A stretch of DNA of 64,000 bases. Source: Cyanobacteria bacterium SBLK. Its GTDB lineage: Bacteria > Cyanobacteriota > Cyanobacteriia > Cyanobacteriales > Spirulinaceae. Both the position numbers and the translations under genes were made by a program. The notes below the pieces were generated by a model that was not told the DNA's origin, did no database searches, and was given only the letters and a program-made list of their open reading frames with translations. The stretch lies in NCBI GenBank assembly GCA_017746715.1, contig JAGHZQ010000053.1:60310-124309 (forward strand), written 5' to 3'. Below are positions 59,421-64,000 of this stretch, one piece after another (within the stretch, counting starts at the first letter, position 1; every line of letters starts with the position of its first letter).

Positions 59421-59578
59421 ATGGATTTATCCCATCGGAAATGGTGCATTAGCGACAGTGAAACGCACCGCTATTGTCGAGAGTCAGTCCCATAGCAGAA
59501 ACGCGATCGCCGGTTGTAACTAAAACGGGCTGATTGCACGATAGCTAAGAGGCATCGTTATCTTCTTCAAAATTGATT

Positions 59579-62500
59579 TTACCAAGGACTGCCAATGAGG
59601 GTAAAAGCACTCCAAAAATAAGGATGGGTAAAGGCGCGATCGCCCAACTGCGATAATTCTGGCGGGAGGGGGTAATTTTCACCAAATGCCAGCAAATTTC
59701 CCTCTTTTAGTTGAGTTTCTCCGCGTAACATGGCAATTTGAGTCTTTTGTAAGGCTTCTGCTTTAATTGGAACATTTCGCAAAGCACTATAAAAACCAGT
59801 CATTAATGCAAGGGTCGCCTCGTCACTCACATACCACAAACTCCCCAGAGCGGTTTTAACCCCCGCCGCAACAGCCAAGCCTGCAAATCCCAATTCCGCT
59901 TCTACGTCTCCTAATGCCGTTTGACAGGCGCTCAACACCAACAATTCTACGGGAGGATCGTGTAACCCCAGTTGACGAATTTCATCGAGGCCGAGTCGCC
60001 CTTCCCCAAGAGAAATATAGGAGTCACTGGGTCGTCCGGCTTTAAAAATACCGTGAGTGCCTAAATGCACAATTCCGTAAGGAGTTTGCGATCGCGCTGC
60101 GGCAAGGCGATCGCGAGTAAAATCTTGATTGAGAAAGCGATCGCCCTTCCACAATTTTTGCGTAATAATTTCCAACTCCAACGGGACGGCAGGTAACGGG
60201 TTTTGTTCGGCAAATTCAGAGGCCCCCATACCCAACACTTGCAAATCGTGGGGGTTGCGATAAGCAGTATCCGTTAGGGATAAACTGGGCATCATCCCCA
60301 AGCTATAGTCTTCAACGAGGAAGCGATCGCCATCGTGGAGGGCAGCGACGGGGAGCGATCTCAAACCCGCATCCATTATAAAGGCAATATTATCGATCTT
60401 CTGGCGTTCGAGTTCCGAGGCAAAAGGGGAAATTATCCAGCGATACAACTGTTGAGAAGGAGCGAGAAAAGCCCTCGGACGGCGGAGGTTGGTGACGTTA
60501 CTTTGCAAAAGTCGGGTTGCTTTGAGGACGCGCGATCGCGGGAGTTCGGGAAAGGATTTGACTTGGGTTTGTCCGTCCGGTGTCACCAAGACAAGCTGTA
60601 AAATATCTGTATCTGCCGAATCTCGTGCCGGTTTGCCGTCATTTTTGGTCTCGTTTTCTCGCGGGACTTCTTCAGGGCGATCGCTCATTAAAATGGGAAC
60701 GAATGTCACATAAAAAAGAGCGGAGCGCGTTCCGGCTTCAAGGGAAATCTTTTTTAAAAGATCGCGAGCTTCCTCAAAAGACACTTCTTTCCTTTCTTCA
60801 ATCCCAAAATACGAGCTAAAGTTTTGAGAAAGTTGTTGTTCGATAGCAGCGATTTCCACGATCTGAAGGGAAATGGCATCGTTGGCAGTATTGGGTCGAA
60901 TGAAAGCCTCGTTATCGACTACATTGGTAACATTTGAAAAAGATGCGCTGGCAATTGCGGCAGTCGCGTCAACGGGAATATCGCCGCAAATGAGCGTGCA
61001 ACTTCCGACCGTAATTGTGGGAATAACGGTAATTGCAGCGCGATCGTCGGTCGCATTATTGCGCTCTCCAGAAAAAGAGAGCTTATCAGCCACAATATTT
61101 ACCGGAATCAGCGTGCTACTATCCACTGTAAATAACAACGTTATCGTTGCGTTGGTATCCTCGCCAATCGCATTGGTATTGCCATCGAGAGACCCAATAT
61201 TCCAAATCCCCGTTGTTGTATCGTAGTTTCCTATCGAAGTTCTGGCTTCCTGTAGGGTGAGTCCGGAAGGAATGTCGAGGGAAAGGGAAATATCTCCCAC
61301 GGCATCAGAGCCATTATTTGCCACAGTGAAGGTAATTTCTGTTTGTTGTTCCGTCTCGACCGAAATAGTTTCAGTGGGAGAAACCGATAAATCTGCATTG
61401 ACTTCAAATGCTCCAATATCCACGATACCGCGAGAGAAACCCCGTTGATCGATCGCGGGAGCCCCCAAATTAACACCCGCATCGATCGCGGCACTACCGG
61501 GAAGGAGAGCATGGGTTTGAGTATTGCCGCCATAATCTCCCAAGTCAGACAGTTGGGAATTGCCACCGATGAGATTTCCCCCATTATTGTTTAAAATTCC
61601 TCCCCCGGAATCGATATTGGGATCGAACGTGGCGGTATTTTCTGCAACAATCGTATTTGTGAGATTGGCGATTCCGGCAAAAGTAGAATTGCTGACATAA
61701 ATTCCACCCCCCGAACTCGCTGAGTTGCGAGCGATGGTACTCGTATCAATATTGGCTGTAGCAATTCCGCCAAAACCGGTCGTTTCAATGCCACCACCGC
61801 TCAATGCTGCTGTATTGCCAGATAGAGTTGAATTTTGTAAGTTTATCGTGCCGCCTCCATTGGCGATACCGCCCCCCGAAAACGCGGAGTTTCCCGATAC
61901 CGTGCTGCGAAACAGGTTAACCGTTCCTCCAAAATTGTAAATACCGCCTCCCGAACTCGCTGCTGAATTGCCCGCGATCGTACTCTCGGTGAGGGTTAAA
62001 GTGCTTTGGCTGTTGTAAATTCCCCCGCCCGTCCCTCCCGTTTCTGCGCCATTGCGAATCGCGAGGCGATCGAGAGTAACACGACCTCCTCCAGTAACAT
62101 TAAAAATGCGAAAATTGCTGGCACTGGCATCTCGTTGAATGGTGACGGTATTCTCTCCTCCCGTAATTTTTAAATCCCCTCCCGTTAAGGTATTGATATC
62201 CAATTGAGCCGAGGTTAAAGCGATCGCGGAAACGCCAGAAAAACGAATTTCATCCGCGATCGGCGTTAAATTGGCCGCACTCATTTGCGCTCTTAACGAT
62301 CCGAGTCCCGAGTCATTGCCATTGGTGACGGTATAGGTCAGTAATGTATCGCCATAATTTGCCAATACTTCGGAGGTAAAAGCGGGAGAGGCCTCAATAT
62401 TCCCGATCCTTTCTTCTAAGCGCCAATCTCCCCCCAAAATGGCATTTCCGCTTAAAGTGGTGGAACCCGCTACATCGGCCCCCGTTTCTGCGGCAATCGT

Positions 62501-63865
62501 TTCTAATAATCCTCGTCCGGCTTCTCCTAAAGCAGTCAAACAACTGTACAGTAAAATATCGGCATTACTACTCAGAGAATTTCCCCACGATCGCAGTTCT
62601 TCTCGATAGCTATCAATATTATCTATGCTAACAAAAGCATTTCCCAACCAAAAATTTCCCTCATTCCCCTCCATTACAATATGAAGCTCATCGACTTTGC
62701 GATCGCTTTCATTCATTATCGATAACTGTTTGCGAATGACAGTCAGGCCATTTTGTTCGGGGTCAATAATAAAACTCGTCGTACCGGGTTTTCCACCATA
62801 TAAGAAATCTCGATAGTTTGCGATCGTTCCATCGATGGCAGCATAAGCAATGGGATCTTGTTGATTTTGCGGAAAAATCGTGACGATCGGCTCGAGTGGT
62901 GTGGCGGTTTGTTCGACTTCGAGATACCAAAGATAGCGAGCCGTGGTGGGGGCGATCGCATTGACGGCAGCCAGGTGAATTTTGCGAGCGGCAACCCGAC
63001 CCGTCACCGCAATACTACCATTTTGAGCGGAAATATTTTGCGGATTTAAACCGGTGACTTTTTGTATTTCCGGAGTTGTTAAAAGTTCGGGCAACTGCAA
63101 AGGGCTAATACCCGTTTCTAAGGCACTGACAGCAACTTCTAAACTTAATAAACGGCCTTCTTGAGAGATTTTCACGCGATTGCTCCCCGGAACGGCGGCG
63201 AGGGTAATTCTTCCGCCCTCGGCTGCCAATCTCCCTGAATTAATAATGCTACCGCCGATTAAAGAAAGATTGCGACCCGCCGTAGTGGTTAAATTTCCTG
63301 TATTTAGAATGGGAGCGGGTTGATTAACATCAAAAATGAATTCCGAAGGCGTTCCTACGAGAGAATTATAATCATGATTTCCCACAGCATGAAACCCAGT
63401 GCCATTCGCAAATCCGATTCCCGTTGCCGTCGTTGCAAAAAAGTCTCCAGCTACATTTAAACTCGCTCCCAAACCGAAGACAATTCCCGCCGGATTCATT
63501 AAATAGAGATGGGAATTTCCTCCGGCGACTTGAATTAAACCATTGATAATAGAAGGACGATCGCTACTCACGCGAGCCAAAATATTTTGGATCTCCGGTG
63601 AAGAGAGAAAATTAGCAATTTCTCCCGCATCCAAGCCAAAACGATCGAAACTGTGGAATAAATTAATCCCGTCTGACGAGCGCATTCCTCCTTCGATATC
63701 GTATCTGTTACCCTCAGCCGTCACGAGAGTTTGCGTGCCATCATCGGCCGTTAAAATAGATTGAGCCACACCCATTTCAGAGTTGAGTATGGGGACAAAG
63801 ACTCCTCCCGCGATTGTTAGCATACTCAACAGTAAATGGGTGATTAATTGGCAATCGTTACTCAT
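59579..63865 (-). CDS. Secreted haemagglutinin-CHAT protease
   Basis: 1428 residues. A signal peptide (about 1-34) leads to a two-partner secretion domain ('LFHSFDRFGLDAGEIANF', 'NPAGIVFGLGASLNVAG'). Residues about 330-520 contain a DUF4347-like module ('LLYSCLTALGEAGRGLLETIAAETGADVAGST'). Next come right-handed beta-helix repeats ('GGGIYN...GGGI', about 600-760) and a CARDB/DUF11-like segment (840-960). The last 300 residues are a CHAT caspase-like protease with an intact dyad: His1271 (HLGTHG) and Cys1314 (SACQTA). It may be a cell-surface or self-processing protein of the 'CHAT plus TPS' type. Preceded by a 7-bp repeat array 19 bp upstream. Confidence 0.9.
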   Translation of the reverse strand: MSNDCQLITHLLLSMLTIAGGVFVPILNSEMGVAQSILTADDGTQTLVTAEGNRYDIEGGMRSSDGINLFHSFDRFGLDAGEIANFLSSPEIQNILARVSSDRPSIINGLIQVAGGNSHLYLMNPAGIVFGLGASLNVAGDFFATTATGIGFANGTGFHAVGNHDYNSLVGTPSEFIFDVNQPAPILNTGNLTTTAGRNLSLIGGSIINSGRLAAEGGRITLAAVPGSNRVKISQEGRLLSLEVAVSALETGISPLQLPELLTTPEIQKVTGLNPQNISAQNGSIAVTGRVAARKIHLAAVNAIAPTTARYLWYLEVEQTATPLEPIVTIFPQNQQDPIAYAAIDGTIANYRDFLYGGKPGTTSFIIDPEQNGLTVIRKQLSIMNESDRKVDELHIVMEGNEGNFWLGNAFVSIDNIDSYREELRSWGNSLSSNADILLYSCLTALGEAGRGLLETIAAETGADVAGSTTLSGNAILGGDWRLEERIGNIEASPAFTSEVLANYGDTLLTYTVTNGNDSGLGSLRAQMSAANLTPIADEIRFSGVSAIALTSAQLDINTLTGGDLKITGGENTVTIQRDASASNFRIFNVTGGGRVTLDRLAIRNGAETGGTGGGIYNSQSTLTLTESTIAGNSAASSGGGIYNFGGTVNLFRSTVSGNSAFSGGGIANGGGTINLQNSTLSGNTAALSGGGIETTGFGGIATANIDTSTIARNSASSGGGIYVSNSTFAGIANLTNTIVAENTATFDPNIDSGGGILNNNGGNLIGGNSQLSDLGDYGGNTQTHALLPGSAAIDAGVNLGAPAIDQRGFSRGIVDIGAFEVNADLSVSPTETISVETEQQTEITFTVANNGSDAVGDISLSLDIPSGLTLQEARTSIGNYDTTTGIWNIGSLDGNTNAIGEDTNATITLLFTVDSSTLIPVNIVADKLSFSGERNNATDDRAAITVIPTITVGSCTLICGDIPVDATAAIASASFSNVTNVVDNEAFIRPNTANDAISLQIVEIAAIEQQLSQNFSSYFGIEERKEVSFEEARDLLKKISLEAGTRSALFYVTFVPILMSDRPEEVPRENETKNDGKPARDSADTDILQLVLVTPDGQTQVKSFPELPRSRVLKATRLLQSNVTNLRRPRAFLAPSQQLYRWIISPFASELERQKIDNIAFIMDAGLRSLPVAALHDGDRFLVEDYSLGMMPSLSLTDTAYRNPHDLQVLGMGASEFAEQNPLPAVPLELEIITQKLWKGDRFLNQDFTRDRLAAARSQTPYGIVHLGTHGIFKAGRPSDSYISLGEGRLGLDEIRQLGLHDPPVELLVLSACQTALGDVEAELGFAGLAVAAGVKTALGSLWYVSDEATLALMTGFYSALRNVPIKAEALQKTQIAMLRGETQLKEGNLLAFGENYPLPPELSQLGDRAFTHPYFWSAFTLIGSPW

Positions 63866-63883
63866 TTTCGCCGATAATTGACA

Positions 63884-64000
63884 GTTGATAGTTGATAGTT
63901 GATAGTTGATAGTTGATAGTTGATAGTTGATAGTTGATAGTTGATAGTTGATAGTTGATAGTTGATAGTTGATAGTTGATAGTTGATAGTTGATAGTTGA
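63884..64000. repeat. Long perfect heptamer array (GTTGATA)
   Basis: About 16.7 perfect copies of the 7-mer, running off the window's end, and starting 19 bp from the CHAT gene's start codon. Sister arrays occur at 54292-54335 and 26046-26080. Confidence 0.96.

Noticed and set aside
63884..64000. Possible CRISPR array
   Set aside because: The unit is 7 bp with no spacers; no cas genes are present.
1..64000. tRNA, rRNA or riboswitch genes
   Set aside because: I scanned for the usual T-loop and riboswitch core patterns by eye and saw none; a covariance search could still find one.

Overview
The window reads as a diazotrophic cyanobacterium, probably a filamentous non-heterocystous or unicellular one. 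The octamer GCGATCGC (HIP1) is everywhere. The proteins are cyanobacterial types (CBS-CP12, ArgZ/AgrE, CnfR, DUF1825, DUF2949), and heptameric tandem repeats of the cyanobacterial STRR kind fill many intergenic spaces. nifD, fdxN and hupL-type excision elements and xis recombinases are absent; nifD and fdxN are continuous genes. I cannot name the species.

Layout. 1-7 kb is mostly housekeeping: a partial diadenylate cyclase (cdaA) behind lysA, a secreted beta-propeller protein, a helix-hairpin-helix protein, a TM2/SHOCT protein, a DUF1825 protein and an HtrA protease. 7-39 kb is a large, compact nitrogen-fixation island. Its left arm runs on the minus strand away from 16.4 kb: nifP, an Asr1405-like gene, a DUF2949 gene, nifV, nifZ, nifT, CBS-CP12, a short HTH gene, a 1300-residue PAS-GGDEF-EAL-GAF-histidine kinase and an ArsC-like nitrogenase-associated gene. 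Its right arm runs on the plus strand from 17.2 kb: nifB, fdxN, nifS, nifU, nifH, nifD, nifK, nifE, nifN, DUF269, nifX, DUF269, a CCE_0567-type gene, nifW, hesA, hesB, fdxH, two unknown genes, a FeoA-like gene, fdxB, a TPR-like gene, a small conserved gene and a cupin-methyltransferase fusion. It ends at a convergent cnfR, the likely oxygen-sensitive activator of the island. NifB, NifS, NifU, NifE, NifN, NifX, NifV, HesA and HesB make and insert metal clusters, NifHDK is the enzyme, and FdxN, FdxH and FdxB are electron carriers. The spacer between nifP and nifB (16350-17177) holds a shared GATTAGATT-type element near both start sites, which I propose as a regulator site, and a possible short terminated RNA.

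39-64 kb is a mixed, accessory-rich arm: small secreted and unknown genes, a sulfotransferase, argZ (arginine to ornithine/proline plus ammonia), and then two defence-like operons. The first (43.6-47.1 kb, minus) is ATPase, a degenerate ATPase-like protein, and a third gene cut in two by an IS630-family element. The element's ends, TA duplication and the in-frame join of the two gene halves can be read directly. The second (48.6-53.3 kb, minus) is a winged-helix protein, a large P-loop ATPase, and a DUF1802 plus PD-(D/E)XK nuclease fusion, with a 1-nt stop/start overlap between the last two. I consider this the best candidate for an undescribed system here. After ispF, lipA, a response regulator and kptA come an AAA ATPase, a Uma2-type nuclease with a long coiled-coil tail, and a 1428-residue secreted haemagglutinin-CHAT protease whose start codon sits just downstream of about 16 perfect copies of a 7-bp repeat that runs off the window.

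All functions are read from sequence features and memory of families; no database search was run.
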